From Lonicera japonica (taxonomy: Eukaryota > Streptophyta > Magnoliopsida > Dipsacales > Caprifoliaceae), in the NCBI GenBank assembly GCA_021464415.1, contig CM038468.1:38056969-38120968 (forward strand): a stretch of DNA of 64,000 nt. Direction: 5' to 3'. The notes beneath the pieces are model-generated. The model ran no database searches and was not told where the DNA came from. It saw nothing but the letters and a program-made list of their open reading frames with translations. Both the position numbers and the translations under genes were made by a program. Position 1 is the first letter of the stretch; each line of letters begins with the position of its first letter. Shown here one piece after another: positions 22,331 to 35,258 of this stretch.

Positions 22331-25300
22331 CTTCTGTCGATTTTATTGAACAGTGTAGATCCTATGATTTAATGATTAGTGCAAAAATTTTGTGTATGCG
22401 ATGCATGTTTGCTGCCCTAATTCCCTAAAGTGATGACATGTGAATACTTTGGACAGAAATGGCAATGAATAATTGTCCACTATTTTTTCCATTTAAACCA
22501 TTGAAGACCAAATGTGCTGTAATATCAACGCGAAAAACGTTCAAGTACATCCTCCTGCCGACTTCGGGCATGGCCAGTTTTACGGTGTTGAAAAGGCTTC
22601 AAGTCTCACGGACAAAGCGTTCAAGGTATACTAGCTTTATGCGCAATGCATGTTCAATTTGTCTATGTTTGATTTAAATAAAAAGCTTTTAAAAAAGGTC
22701 TATTCTTTTACGAAAAAGAAAATCGCATGGATAAAATATATAATTTAAAAATTTAACGCAGTTTTATGATGATTGAAATCGACCCTGATTTTATATTATA
22801 GTATAGATCAAGAAGGATTTAATTGTCATATGGTTATTCAGTGATTTATTGTAGCCTATCAAGCACAAAAGTTGGTGGGGTAGCAACTGCGGCACAGTGT
22901 AATGCGGCGATTTTTTTTATTTTCATTTTAATTTTTTTTTTGTCCAAATGCAATAAATTATTATTTACTATGTGATTCCTTAAATAATGTTTAGACAATA
23001 TATTAGTGTTTATTCCGACAGTATAATGAGAATGATGAATAAAGAATATCCATTATTATTGGAAATTGTTGTACGGTGAAATTAAAATATATTAGTCATA
23101 AATATTGACTTTATTTCAAGAATACCATTGATTCTAGTTAAATTTTTAGGTTCTCTAAAAAGTTATATGAATGTGTAACTAAATTAATTTAAATTTAATG
23201 CAAAATGGGAAATGTCCAAATATGTTTTCAAAGCCAAGTTGAACTCTAGAATCAATGAAAGAAAGCTTGACAATATTTTAAGCAACAAGCTTTTCACCTT
23301 TATTTTGTAAAAGGTGTCCCCTGCCATGACATTGTTTGTTTCTTCAAAAGTGAAAATAATTTTGATGCTTTTTGAAAAAAAGAAGAAGAAGAAGAATGAA
23401 TTTGATACAAATAGTCATCTGTGAAAATAATTTTGATGCTTTTTAAAAAAAAAATAAGAAGAAGAATGAATTTGATACAAATAGTCATTTGAAACATGTT
23501 AGAGGGGATTCACAGAGATATTTTGCTAAAAATATGGTGAAGGTATAATTGTTTTTACAAGCCTAAAACTATTTTTACTGAAAACTATTTTTCTTATATA
23601 ATATTCTTATCATCATTATTACATAGGTTGTAATTTAAATCAGTAAAAATTATTACTTGGTATGTAAATGTATAACTACTCTTTTTACATATACGTTTAC
23701 GAGACATCTTGCCGTGTACTAAATGACTGAGTAAAAGTTAATACTTCGTACATAAGTGTATAACTACTCTTTTTACATTTGTTTATGAGGTATCTTATCA
23801 TGTACTAAATTACCGGTGTGACATTCTCTTATCAATTTGTATAAAAAAAAAATACAATGTGATAGATGTTGCATGTTTTTTTGTTTGAACATATGATGGA
23901 ACATTCAATAATGCAATAAATAAGACTCATACTTTAAATTTTTTTAAAAATTTGTTTCTTCATTAATTTTGAGAAATATTTTTGTTATTTTTAAATACGT
24001 TTAGCACTACCCAAAGATTTAGTTGTAAGTCTAACAGGTTAAAAATCTAATTATTCACAAATGACACCCAAATTCAAGCCCCGCCTTTTTTTCTTTTTTG
24101 AATCAATTAAATTAATAATTTATTCGTTGTTTATATTAAATATTAAAAAATATATATTTTATTGATTAGAAATAAAACATGACAAGTAATTTAAATTGAA
24201 AGTCAAAAATTTGGGGCAGGCATGCCAATTTGTTGAGTTGATAATCTCTAACCACATTCACATTAATTTTGCAATTAAAGGGGTCCACATCCTTTTTTTT
24301 AACAGTGCCAGAAGGGTTTCATCATGGTTTAGACTTTTAAGGACGACAGCATTTATTTTGCTTACAAAAGAAGGGTACAAACTTAGAGAAAAAATAAATA
24401 AAAAATTCCCCTTATGTTTACCAATGGTTAAACATAGTAAACTATGATAATTGACACAGTAATTATCGTTCTGTATTTAGTTTTAGAATTGATTAACATC
24501 TTTTTATCGAATTCTAACTATTGCAAAAATATTTTATAGTCAAAAATAAATGTAGTTTAAGTTGCAAAAGATTATTTGTTGAGATGTTTAAAAATTGACC
24601 CAAACTTCGCATAGTACAAACTAGAAAAAAACAAAATTAGTCTCCTCAGTTATTTTTTTTTTATTTTATTTTTTAAAGTGAGTACATGACACAAATAATG
24701 TATATAATAATAATTATTTATATTACTAAAATAATATTTAGTAATAATACCACACATAATAACTCATATACAAAATATATTTTATTGATCATGGATTTTG
24801 GGCATATCAAAAATTAGTCAAAATAATTTAGTTATCAGTTAACTGAATCATGGATATATTATTTTTTGTTTCAACTTTTCATATGCTTTTTGTATACAAT
24901 GTGATGTAGATCATTTATTTTCTTAACATATGTCTAACTAATGAATAAAAGGGGATTATTGGAATAAAATTTTATTAAAATTTAAATTAAGCATTTATTA
25001 AATTTTAATTCAATTTAACATCTAAAAGGTGATAAACAACGTCAAATCTACTTCTTAAAATAACTATACTTTTATATATTATTAAAAAATTTAACAAACT
25101 TAGGGAGAATGAATCTACACTATTTATTATTTTAAGTTTAGGTTTTGGTTTTCTCACCTATTTTTTTTTTTAAATTCCACGTGCTTAACCCTAAAAAGGG
25201 TATATAGTACCAGTTGCACAATTAAATTGAGTTATTGCTGCTACTACTTTTTAACCAAAAGAGGGTATATATTTCTTTAAAATTGATGCTCCCTCTTTTT

Positions 25301-26330
25301 TAGGACGTTACTTAATAAATAATTTGTTTTCTTTCTAAAATATAATTGATATATCTATTTTTCATGCTAAATATTATTTTATTTGTATTATTATATTGAA
25401 ATTAGAAGTTTTAAATTGCTTAAATTCAAATGGGGAGTACGACATTTGTACGGTCACTGGGTATTAAAAAGTCAAATCTCAAACCTTCAACCATTAAAAA
25501 GGAATTTACAATTGTATTTTCAATATTTTTCTTTTTTTTAGTATACTTTGCACTATTATATTAATGGGGAACGGGTAATTAAATGATGCACTTGGATTTT
25601 ATCTCAATTTTGTGACACTTCATTTATCTCAAATTAAAATTTTATTTTAACTTTTATATCTTGTTTAGTTTTGTTTGGACTTCCGCCTTCCTTTAGATCC
25701 AAAATAAGAAAAAAAATACAAATTTGTTTGCTTTATCGTAAAATTTGATACAATAATTTTATCATATAAAGGAGACTATACTCTATCTTCTAAGACATTA
25801 CAAAAGAGAATAATGGGTTCTTTATTTGGGACGAAGAGAGTAATCTAATGTTACATGTTGAAAAAAAAAAGGTATTCTATTGCAATGTATTAGTGTGTCA
25901 CAACTGTTAATATAAAGATATTAGATCACAACCCGTGCCAAAAACGCCATCGACCATTGAAAAAGTATTTTAAATCCCAAGTCTCAACTACTCGATATTT
26001 AATATCTTATACGTTTTTAACCTTTAAAAACCATTACCGAGTATTATATAGATTGACAGAGATGAGTTAATATCTAATAGTTATTTTTATACATTTTCTT
26101 TTTTAATTACATTGATAAGAATCAAACTCTTAATTCATCGCTCCAAATTTCTTGTGTCAATTAGCATTTTCACTGTATTCTGAAGTTATTGACTTTTTGG
26201 TGTACAATTGGAAAGTTAAATGACCTTAATCAGCTTATTTACCTGAAAAAGTTCTACCATGTTTTTCTTTTTTCTTAATCTTAAAACAAAAATTTGATAC
26301 AAATTTAGCAAACTTAGCTTGACAATATAT
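22331..26330. other. Gene-free AT-rich region
   Basis: No gene. 22735-22807 resembles the tail of the SINE-like family at 8633 (ACGCAGTTTTATGATGATTG ... ATTATAGTATAGAT). A tandem duplication lies at 23350-23490. A tRNA-like box pair around 24020-24085 suggests another SINE remnant. The ORFs at 22459-22677 and 24196-24447 show no domain. Confidence 0.5.
23350..23490. repeat. 71-bp tandem duplication
   Basis: Copies 23350-23420 and 23421-23490 both read GTGAAAATAATTTTGATGCT and end ATACAAATAGTCAT. They differ mainly in an A/GAA tract in the middle. Confidence 0.9.
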
Positions 26331-26338
26331 GAGCTAAG

Positions 26339-26448
26339 TATTAGAGTTCGGAGCATCCAACTCAAAACCAATTGGCTATGAGTGGAGTAGCCCCTCCATC
26401 TTATATATATTGATTCTTTTTTCCGATGTGGGATTTGAAGTCTCAACA
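26339..26448 (-). repeat. TRIM LTR (3' LTR in element orientation)
   Basis: 110 bp, nearly identical to 26568-26675. The differences are a 2-bp TA length change and substitutions in a T run, implying a young insertion. Confidence 0.85.
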
Positions 26449-26567
26449 CGCCCCCACACGTGTGGCGTAATTTTGAGCCTAACACGTGGACTATTTATGC
26501 TGGGTGACGCGGAGTATGTATGGCCGTTGGGCCTTTGATTTGTGTGATTAATTTTCCTCAGATATCA

Positions 26568-26675
26568 TATTAGAGTTCGGAGCATCCAACTCAAAACCAA
26601 TTGGCTATGAGTGGAGTAGCCCCTCCATCTTATATGTTGATTCTTTTTCCCGATGTGGGATTTGAAGTCTCAACA
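26568..26675 (-). repeat. TRIM LTR (5' LTR in element orientation)
   Basis: 108 bp. It is next to the primer-binding-site-like sequence at 26556-26567. Confidence 0.85.
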
Positions 26676-26680
26676 CTAAG

Positions 26681-28260
26681 ATATTATCGCACTGGTGAAT
26701 AAAAGACCAGCTAAAGAGTCTAAATGAAACCAATAAACGCTTAACATCATGACATTTGTTTTTTAAAGATTTGATTTTCTTTCACGGTCATTACACTTGA
26801 ATTTTCTATTTAGGCCAGGGTTTGTGGTTTACATATATGAAACATTTATAATTCTCATAATTATTTATATTTAGTATTACCTCAAGAAAAAATAATTTAT
26901 TTTCAAGATAAAAAAATTCATTCCCTCCACAGGGGAATAAGTTTGAAAACATTACAGTTTTGTTAAAATGGAGGAGGCAAGTGAAGTTGAGCACGAGAAA
27001 AAGTTAAATATGTTTTCCTTGTTTTAAACTAATAATTTTATCTTCAAAATATAACTAATAGAATTTCATTATAAAAAATAATAACATCTTTAACTATTTA
27101 TTAGATTAAAATTAATGTTACATTTTTTTTTTGAAAGAAAAAAAAATTAGTGTTACTTATAAAATCCAAGTCGAATTAATATATTATATTTTCTCACTCA
27201 TTATTAGTACACACTCAAATTATTCCGCCAAAAATATTGACTACGTACCATAATTGTTGGCGTAACTTTTGCCTTTTTCATCATGTGAAATCATGTGAAT
27301 ATGGGATGATGAGATTTTAATTATTATTTATCATCTTGTTATATATATAAAAATAAATCCTCAGATTCATTAACTTTTCAGGTTCTTGTACTTCTACTAA
27401 TGGTGAATGTTAAAAGAAAATAACATAAAAAAAATTAGTACTCACTTTGTAACCTAATGTAAATGATTCATAATTTTTTTTTTCAGTGGGATGAGTTATC
27501 TAAGTTAACCTAAATTGCACAAAAATTAAAAAAATTACATATTATATTAATAAAAAAGTTGAACTGAGCTACAACTCCAATCGATTGGAGGCCGATTATA
27601 TCCTTATCAAACGTATACTTATTAGAAGTTGTCTTATTTTTATGATATATGTAATTGCTGTAGGTATATTATATAAATATTAGACCAAATATTTTATTAT
27701 AACTTTTTGGGAAAATATTACATTTGCGCCCCTTGTGAATTTAACACTTAATTATAAACTCTTAATATTTTTGTAACATAAAAGACCATAAATATATATT
27801 GCTTTTTGATAATCAAAAGAACATGATACTAATTAATTTTTAGACGAATTGGAAAAAAGTTATTGATGGATAGGATGTAAAAGTTTATTTTTATTGACCG
27901 GTACGTGTATGTTGAACATTCACTATATATATTGTGTAGAATAATTTAAACAAAGTCAAAGTGAGAATACTATAATTTATTTCTTATGTCAAACGCTAAA
28001 ATACAACTGAATATGTATGATAAAAATAATAAAAATAAAATACTACTGAATATATCTAAACTCGGCAAAAAAAAAAATTAGCACGTGGATAAAAATTATG
28101 TGTAACTCTGAGAATGTTTCACAAATATTTTTAGCTTTAAACACGTGTGAAGGTCGTAGCATGAGTAAGGGTGTATTCGATTTCGGTTTCGATTTTTATC
28201 TTTGAAACTCAAATTTTTTTATTTGGCTTTTACGTTTTTTTTGAAAAAAATAATTTAATA
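26681..28260. other. Gene-free AT-rich region
   Basis: Nothing supportable. The minus-strand ORF 26806-26994 is AT-rich and has no known features. Confidence 0.5.
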
Positions 28261-28263
28261 TAA

Positions 28264-28783
28264 GGGTGTGTTTGATTGACCATATTTTCCATGGAAAATA
28301 TGGCTTTTCCACCCAAATTCTCACTTTTGTAGTGTTTGATTGCAATTATTTTTCATGGAGTCAAACTCTCACTTTTTCTACTATTCATGTACTTTTTCTT
28401 GTAAACAAGGAAAATGTTTTCTTTAGGGGGGCTTGTTTTTATTTTCTAGGCAATTGCACGATTTTCGAGATAAAATTTTACCCATTTTCTACATTAAAAA
28501 TGTTATAACTTAAACTACAAAATTCAAAATTTAATATTTAAAATCTACTAATCAAGATCAATTAAACAAGATCCATCATGACTATAAAATTATGTAAAAA
28601 AAAATACCCATAATTTTTTCTACATTAAAAATGCCACAATACAACCAATATTTTTCGGGTAGAAAATTAAGGTAATCAAACACATTTAATTACATTTTCC
28701 ATGCAACTCAATTCTAGGCAATTCAATTACCTGGAACTTATTTTATTTCCATGTAAATTCCATGCTTGCAATCAAACGCACCC
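28264..28783. mobile_element. MITE A, GGGTGTGTTTGATTG termini, TAA duplication
   Basis: 520 bp between GGGTGTGTTTGATTG and the inverted CAATCAAACGCACCC, flanked by TAA on both sides (28261-28263 and 28784-28786). This agrees with a Harbinger-type 3-bp duplication. The ORF 28266-28508 inside is not a gene. Confidence 0.75.
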
Positions 28784-28800
28784 TAATAGTGGAACATTAA

Positions 28801-29129
28801 GGTGGTGTTTGATTCATGTTTTTAGTTTTCTACCAAAAAGTCAACTTTATTTCACACATTTCAAAATTTATTTCACTTTATTTTCTATCACATCAAATTT
28901 TTACAAAACCATAACTTTAAATTCAAGAATCGGAATGAGATAAAAAAAAAATATTTGAAACCTACTCATCGAGATTTATAAAATAAAATCCATTGTAACT
29001 ATATTTTGAGTTTTTTCGAATTGGTTGAGAAAAACTCGAACAAAATCCAAATTCACTTTTCAACCTACTTTTATGCTTTCTAAAAACTTAACTCAAAAAC
29101 TTAACCTAAAATATCAACCAAACACCACC
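28801..29129. mobile_element. MITE B, GGTGGTGTTTG termini, TAA duplication
   Basis: 329 bp between GGTGGTGTTTGATTC and inverted CAACCAAACACCACC, flanked by TAA. It shares long internal blocks with MITE D at 34939 (AAAAAGTCAACTTTA; CCATAACTTTAAATTCAA), so the two are members of one family. It begins only 18 bp after MITE A. Confidence 0.8.
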
Positions 29130-30062
29130 TAAACATTTACAAACATGTTGTGCATCAGTATTAAAACAGTCCCAAAATTAGTTTAAAACAATCCACAAAA
29201 TTGCCTAAAAACAATACATAAAACTGAGGAAAAAAAAGTCCTAAAAAGTTAGTAATAGTGTTGTATCTGTGTAAAGGCATTGGTGTTAGTGTGACCATGC
29301 CGGCAATGGTATATTAGAAGAATGCATATATATATATATTAGAATACCACAATTAAGCGAGAGTATTGTGAATCTAAAATTATGGCATAAAACAACTAAA
29401 CAATGGGAAGAGTTGCTTGATGAAATTATTATATTTAGTGATAAAACAATAACTCTTCTTGAGCCATTATTGGTTTTTCTTCCGGCCATCTAATAGCATT
29501 GCATGCATAAATACAATCATAAATAAACATATACATAAGAACTACAAGTACATACTATGAATACATAAACACAATCATAAATAGATATACAAATCAAACA
29601 TACAATCGTAATTAAGCAAAGAATATTAATTAACTTTATTATCGGTTCAGATTTGTAGAGTTACAACCCAAACCCAACCCAAATCTATTTGATTTTGATT
29701 TGGTTTTGTCGTTTTAGTTTTTATCGATTAAGTCGGTCGGTTTTTGGATTGGCCACAGCACCCATTAGTATGAGCGATGATAGTAGCATGGTCAAATGAG
29801 TGTAGCACCTTATCAAGTTAGTCGATTATCATTTTAAAGAACCACCAAAAGTGGCCAAATGGTAACACACTAAATTTAGTTACATATATGACTGAGAGTT
29901 TCTTGGGTTGAATTTCATTTGGTGGCCGATGATTGGCCACTGTTCCACTAATGAAGACTAAGCAAACTACACGAAATGTGGAAAAAATACCTTGTGGCAT
30001 AGACATTTATTATTATTATTTTATCATCAAACTGAAATGAAAATACTACATGCATTGGTGTG

Positions 30063-30104
<42 letters not shown>

Positions 30105-31048
30105 ACAAGAATCGTGATAGATTTAATTATTTCAATCAAGGATTTACTGTATTATGATGTTCATTAAACTTAATCGACTTAAATTTACTTACTTGATATA
30201 TGTATTTGCAGCAGTAAAATAGTTAGCAACTGAAAATATAACTGTCTACTTGATAACGAGATGGAAAAATGATAGAAAAATTAATTAAATTGTATAAGAA
30301 GTTGAAATATACGTTGAATGACATAGTTAGATAATTTCCACCGGCCGCCTACAAGTAAAATATCATCCATCCTTGTTTAATTTTTGTGAAAAAAAAAATT
30401 CTTCCTCGCGTCTTAAAAAAATTGTTTCAATGGAAAAAAAATGAAAATGTAAAAGAAAACTCTCGCATTGTTGACATCTCAACTTATTTTCTAACCTTAT
30501 CTATATAAATTAATTATTTTACCTATTATTTTTTAAATTTTATTTTTAAAGGGAAACTAAATATTCATTAATTAGGACTGACAACAATAAAAACTTGATT
30601 GCGTCATAAATTATATATCAAACAATATATCAGTCTTTGCAACGGCATGGTGCTTTGTTGCCATCTCTAAACAAGACAAGAAGCATGTGAAAAGTTTCTC
30701 TTAGGGATGAGTGTTGAATTCAATAAAAACAAAGAAACCTAACTACTTAAAAACTTTAGTGATGTTATTGACACAAAATAATTTTGTCTTCTGAACATGT
30801 TTGCTTTAACTAAAGATGAAGAGTAAATATAATTGTGACTGATTATATATATATATATATATTATTTATTACAAGATATTTTTATAATTGTATTGAGATA
30901 AGACTAATTCTCATTCAATAAATTGATTGTTTGATAAAATATAAACTTTAATATATTTCTCTCAAATCATAAAAGTAATATAAAGTCACATCACCTTCAT
31001 ACTATGATAATATAACTTTAATATTTCCATTTTGTTTTATATTTATAC
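29130..31048. other. Gene-free region with an ATT microsatellite
   Basis: No gene. The minus-strand ORFs 29286-29489 and 29818-30006 show no domain. Contains the (ATT)n at 30064-30103 and a TA run near 30845. Confidence 0.5.
30064..30103. repeat. (ATT)n microsatellite
   Basis: About 13 uninterrupted ATT units. Confidence 0.95.
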
Positions 31049-31051
31049 TAA

Positions 31052-32104
31052 GGGTGTGTTTGATAATCCCAATTTCGTATTATATAATCGGAATTGGAGT
31101 ATAATTTTGGAATACTCTTGTTTAGATGGACCAAAAGGTTATGGGTTTGTAGAATTCTAAAACTATCAATTCTAAATACCTGAATTCTACATGAATAGTA
31201 AAGATTTCTAATTCTAATTCCCATTGAATAAAAAAAAATACAGCATCAATCGTCATCACACCACACTACCCACACATCCCTTTTCTCGTCTAAGCCCCAC
31301 CACTTCTTGGACACACAAAACAGTTCAAACCTAACCTACCCATGGCTGGTCTGAGGGTATGGCAAAGAAGGCGTTCACCATGAGCCCCCTAATATTTTTA
31401 CCTTTTAGGGGTCCCGAAATTTTTGTGTACATATATCTATATTATTTTATGTAGAAGTATAAAAGCACACTATATGTTATAAAGGCTCAATATTTACACA
31501 TAAGAAATGTTAACTTAAGTAACAAAATTAACCTACATATATTAACCCTTTTAACAGTTGAAATAACAAATTATTGAAATTTATTTTAAATGCTTAGTTA
31601 AGAGAATTTTAATTTTACATTTGTAGTGTTAATGGGGCACATTTTCAAAGTTTATCTTGTGCCCCAGAAACCCTGAAACTTCTAGACCGACCCTGAATAT
31701 CCCACTCCCACACACACATAGTACAATGCTCCGACGAACACAACTGCTACCCCTCAAATATATATATATATATATATATATGTATTCAGTAGATATGTAT
31801 AAAGTCCATTTCTAGCACAAATCAAACTTTATAGCGATGGTTTTTTGTTGCCAAAATATTGAGAAGATATTTTTAACGACACACAATTATAACAAAAGGT
31901 CCAATCTATACGAATTAGTTTGCACTTAAAATTTTATAGATATGCATATATATTAAAAAAATTCTACTAATTAACCTAATAAATAAATTTAGAATTCTAA
32001 TAGAATTATAAATAAAAACTACAAAGAATCCAAAACAATAATATTATAATTTGAAAAAAAATTAATTTTAATAAAATTTTAAAATCGTGAAACTAAACAC
32101 ACCC
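31052..32104. mobile_element. MITE C, GGGTGTGTTTG termini, with a nested hAT
   Basis: It begins GGGTGTGTTTGATAATCC and ends AACTAAACACACCC, and is flanked by TAA on both sides (31049-31051 and 32105-32107). The ends resemble MITE A. Its 1053 bp length is explained by the hAT-like insert at 31341-31695. A TA microsatellite lies near 31759-31780. Confidence 0.7.
31341..31695. mobile_element. hAT-like element nested in MITE C
   Basis: It starts CATGGCTGGTCTGAGGG and ends AGACCGACCCTG (inverted: CAGGGTCGGTCT). Internally it carries GCCCCCTAATATTTTTACC and TGTGCCCCAGAAACC, phrases typical of the CAGGGCCGG hAT families of plants. The 8-bp flanks match at only 5 of 8 positions. Confidence 0.55.
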
Positions 32105-33210
32105 TAATATTGTTAGGAGGATTTTTGGATTAAAATAATGTAAGTTGAAGGACGAGAGAAAGGGTACGAGGGTATTATTGTAACTTTAGAAACGATTGGA
32201 GTAAATCCTTTCTAACTGAATGGATTACAATTTTGATATGATGTACATTTAATGAAATTGAATTAATTAATTAATGTACATTTAATGAAATTGATTTAAT
32301 GTACCACCCAATTCTAGAGAAAAAAATCTGACATCATTTACATCTGCTGGTAATTAATTTTACATAACAGATTCTGTCAACAACCAGTTTTACTCATTCT
32401 TTGACCACTGGTCTTTGTTTTTGAATTAAAAGATAACGTGTGACAAAAAAGTACACGTTAAAATATCTACATATAAAAAATTAAAAAAATAAAAATTAAC
32501 ATATATTAAATATTTACAAATTTTCATATAATAATTTATTTTTTTACTTAAAATAATTTTAACATGTACCTTAATATTTTCTTTAAGTAAAAACAAATGT
32601 TCTCTTTTTTCTTCATAAACTAAACCACATGCACATATAATATGTATATTACTTACATAAATATATTTTCAGAAAAAAAAGTAAATTGAATTGAAAGATG
32701 GCCTTGGGATTACTTATTAATATAGATTACTTTGGGTTTGATTCTTGTTGTGAGCAAAAAAGATTTCTTTTAAAAAGAAAAAAGTCGCAAAGATAAAATA
32801 TGTATTTCAAAAAAATATGATAAATTTAATTAATTTGCTGATGAAATACCTCTTGTTTTTATAATACGGTATATATCAAGGATAATCATATTTTCTTATT
32901 TAAGGTATCATTTGAAATTCTTATCGAACAAATACATTTAGATCTCAGATAATGGCCTCACGGTTAAGTAGTGATATTTTCAACCTAGCAATTAAGAGTT
33001 TGATCCCGTCGCCGCTTTCCTCCCTTGGATATATTTGTTGCAGATATACAAAATTATAAAAGTAAAACAAATACACGCACTCTTACCAAAGAGTTCACAA
33101 AAGGAGCGTCAATTGTTGGTGAATAATGCTAAACAAGAGTAGAATTGATTGCCAATGGCTTTGTAGCCTAGTGACAACCTCTTATATGGGTGGTTGTTTG
33201 TATTGTTCGT
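32105..33210. other. Gene-free region with a SINE-like remnant
   Basis: No gene. At about 32951-33045 an A-box-like TGGCCTCACGG is followed about 45 bp later by a B-box-like GTTTGATCCC, the layout of a tRNA-derived SINE head. A direct repeat TGTACATTTAATGAAATTGA occurs near 32241 and 32275. Confidence 0.4.
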
Positions 33211-33215
33211 AACTT

Positions 33216-33793
33216 ATTCATCTCTTTGGTCAGCGAATTATGTAATTCATAATATAACTAGGTTTACTAGTTCATAGTATAGCTAGAGCTCATGACGCGA
33301 AGCAAAACTTGCTTATTCATCTCTTTGGTCAGCAAATTATGAATTCATCTTTTTGGTCAGCGAATTATGTAGTTCATAGTATAGCTAGGGCTCATGACGC
33401 CATCTCTTTGGTCAGCGAATTATGTAGTTCATAGTATAGCTAAGTTTATATAATTCATAGTATAGCTAGGTTTATGTAGTTCATAATATAGCTAGGGCTC
33501 ATGACGCGAAGCAAAACTTGCTTATTCATCTCTTTAGTCAGCGAATTATGTAGTTCATAGTATAGTTAGGGCTCATGACACCATCTCTTTGGTCAGCGAA
33601 TTATGTAGTTCATAGTATAGCTAGGTTTATGTAGTTCATAGTATAGCTAGGGCTCATGACGCGAAGCAAAGCTTGCTTATTCATCTCTTTGGTCAGTGAA
33701 TTATGTAATTCATAGTATAGCTAGGTTTATGTAGTTCATAGTATAGCTAGGGCTCATGACGCGAAGCGAATTATGTAGTTCATAGTATAGCTA
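33216..33793. repeat. Higher-order minisatellite array
   Basis: The core GTAGTTCATAGTATAGCTAG occurs about 12 times with small variants. It is interleaved with two other modules: ATCTCTTTGGTCAGCGAATTA (about 6 times) and GGCTCATGACGCGAAGC (about 6 times). The modules alternate in different orders, so the array is composite. Copies are 90-100% alike. No ORF runs through it. Confidence 0.92.
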
Positions 33794-34938
33794 TGGCAAC
33801 AAAATTCTATATCTGACTCCATGTAATGATCTTTGAAAATGAATGATTAAATATATGTCCTTAATTATGATGGTTTAGAATATAAAGTGCACGTGAGTTG
33901 TTAATAGTGAAATTTCAACTTTGAATCTCACCAATTACAACTATAACATTAATCCTTTTATTCTTACGTGATAATTCATGTTGTTTTAATAAAATAATTA
34001 CTTTTAGAATGTTTATTGGTAAATGCTGGGAAAGAGTTTAATTTGTTGAAAAAGTTACAAGACATTGTATTCAGTTTGCGTTTGCAAATGAGAAAACCAC
34101 AATTTACTTTGCATTATTTTTCACTTTTTTATGAAAAATAATTATACACCATAAAGCAATGCAATTAATTATTTATATAAAAAAAACAATTACGGAATTG
34201 AATTCTTAGTGAACCAAATAAAAACTAAATACAAGAAACACTATATTTGTTTGGTCACTATTAAAAAAAAAATACATTGAAGTCAAGCCAACTAACTTCT
34301 TAGAACATCTTAATCAAAAAAAAAAAACTTCTTAGAACATCTCTAACAATACTCTCTAATTTAAAGTGCTCTTCTTTAAATTAGAGAACATTGATTATAA
34401 AGTTACTCTAACAATGCTCTATATTATTTTATTTTATTAATGTTTATTCGACATTATTCAGTTATTTTTTATATTTCTTTTATTTATAATGCCAACTATA
34501 AATATAACCAAATTTAATGTAAATATATTATACATTAATTAAAATAAAACAATAAACTAAAATAAATCGAAACTAGTATTATAAAAATTATAGTATTATC
34601 CCTTCCATAAAATAAGCAAATTGTTTTATTTTTCTTATTTACTTGTTATTTATTTATTATTAAAGACTCAATATTCAAAACATAGAAGCTAGCATTTTTC
34701 CTTCCTACATGAGGATTTTGTGTATTAAAAAATACTACAAAAAGAAAAAAGAATATGACCATTAAAATATAATTGTGAATATATATATATCGATGAGTTT
34801 TCAATGGTTACCTTCTCTCTCTACCCATTGATGGGTACTGACAATAATTAATGCACATTGGTGAGGTGTCAAATCTTTTAACCTGTTATAGTAGGTAAGG
34901 TGACCTGTTCTATTTTTTTATTTTTTAATTAAAGTTTA
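33794..34938. other. Gene-free AT-rich region
   Basis: No gene or confident repeat was found. Confidence 0.5.
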
Positions 34939-35258
34939 GGTGGTGTTTGATTGAGATTTTAAAATAAAGTCTTTAAAATTTTTATCAAAAAGTCAACTTT
35001 ACTTCACACTTCCCAAATTACTTTACTTTCTCTCTCATAAAATTTTTAAAATACCATAACTTTAAATTCAAAAATCGGAATTAGATAAAAAAAATATATT
35101 TGAAACCTAATCATTGAGATCTATAAAACAAGATCCATTGTTACTATTTTTTTTTTATTTTTTTTACGAGTTTTTTTGAATTTGTTGAAGAAAACTTTAA
35201 CAAAAATTAAATTCACTTTTCAAAATATGTTTTAAAATCTCAACCAAACAAGATTCCT
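34939..35258. mobile_element. MITE D, same family as MITE B
   Basis: 320 bp starting GGTGGTGTTTGATTG. The interior matches MITE B over most of its length. The right end is eroded (CAACCAAACAAGATTCC where CAACCAAACACCACC is expected). TTA occurs directly before the left end and after the right end. Confidence 0.7.

Larger units (their letters stand above)
26334..26680 (-). mobile_element. Complete TRIM retrotransposon with CTAAG target duplication
   Basis: Two direct LTRs (26339-26448, 110 bp; 26568-26675, 108 bp) flank a 119-bp interior. The 5-bp direct repeat CTAAG lies exactly outside both (26334-26338 and 26676-26680). On the minus strand each LTR starts TGTTGAGA. The base run after the first LTR (TGATATCTGAGG) resembles the initiator-Met primer-binding site TGGTATCAGAG, and a purine-rich GTGTGGGGGCG precedes the second LTR. 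The whole is 337 bp and non-coding. Both LTRs end ATA where ACA is usual. Confidence 0.85.

Noticed and set aside
33216..33793. CRISPR-like appearance of a repeat array
   Set aside because: The context is a eukaryotic nuclear genome. The modules abut or shuffle without unique spacers of constant length.
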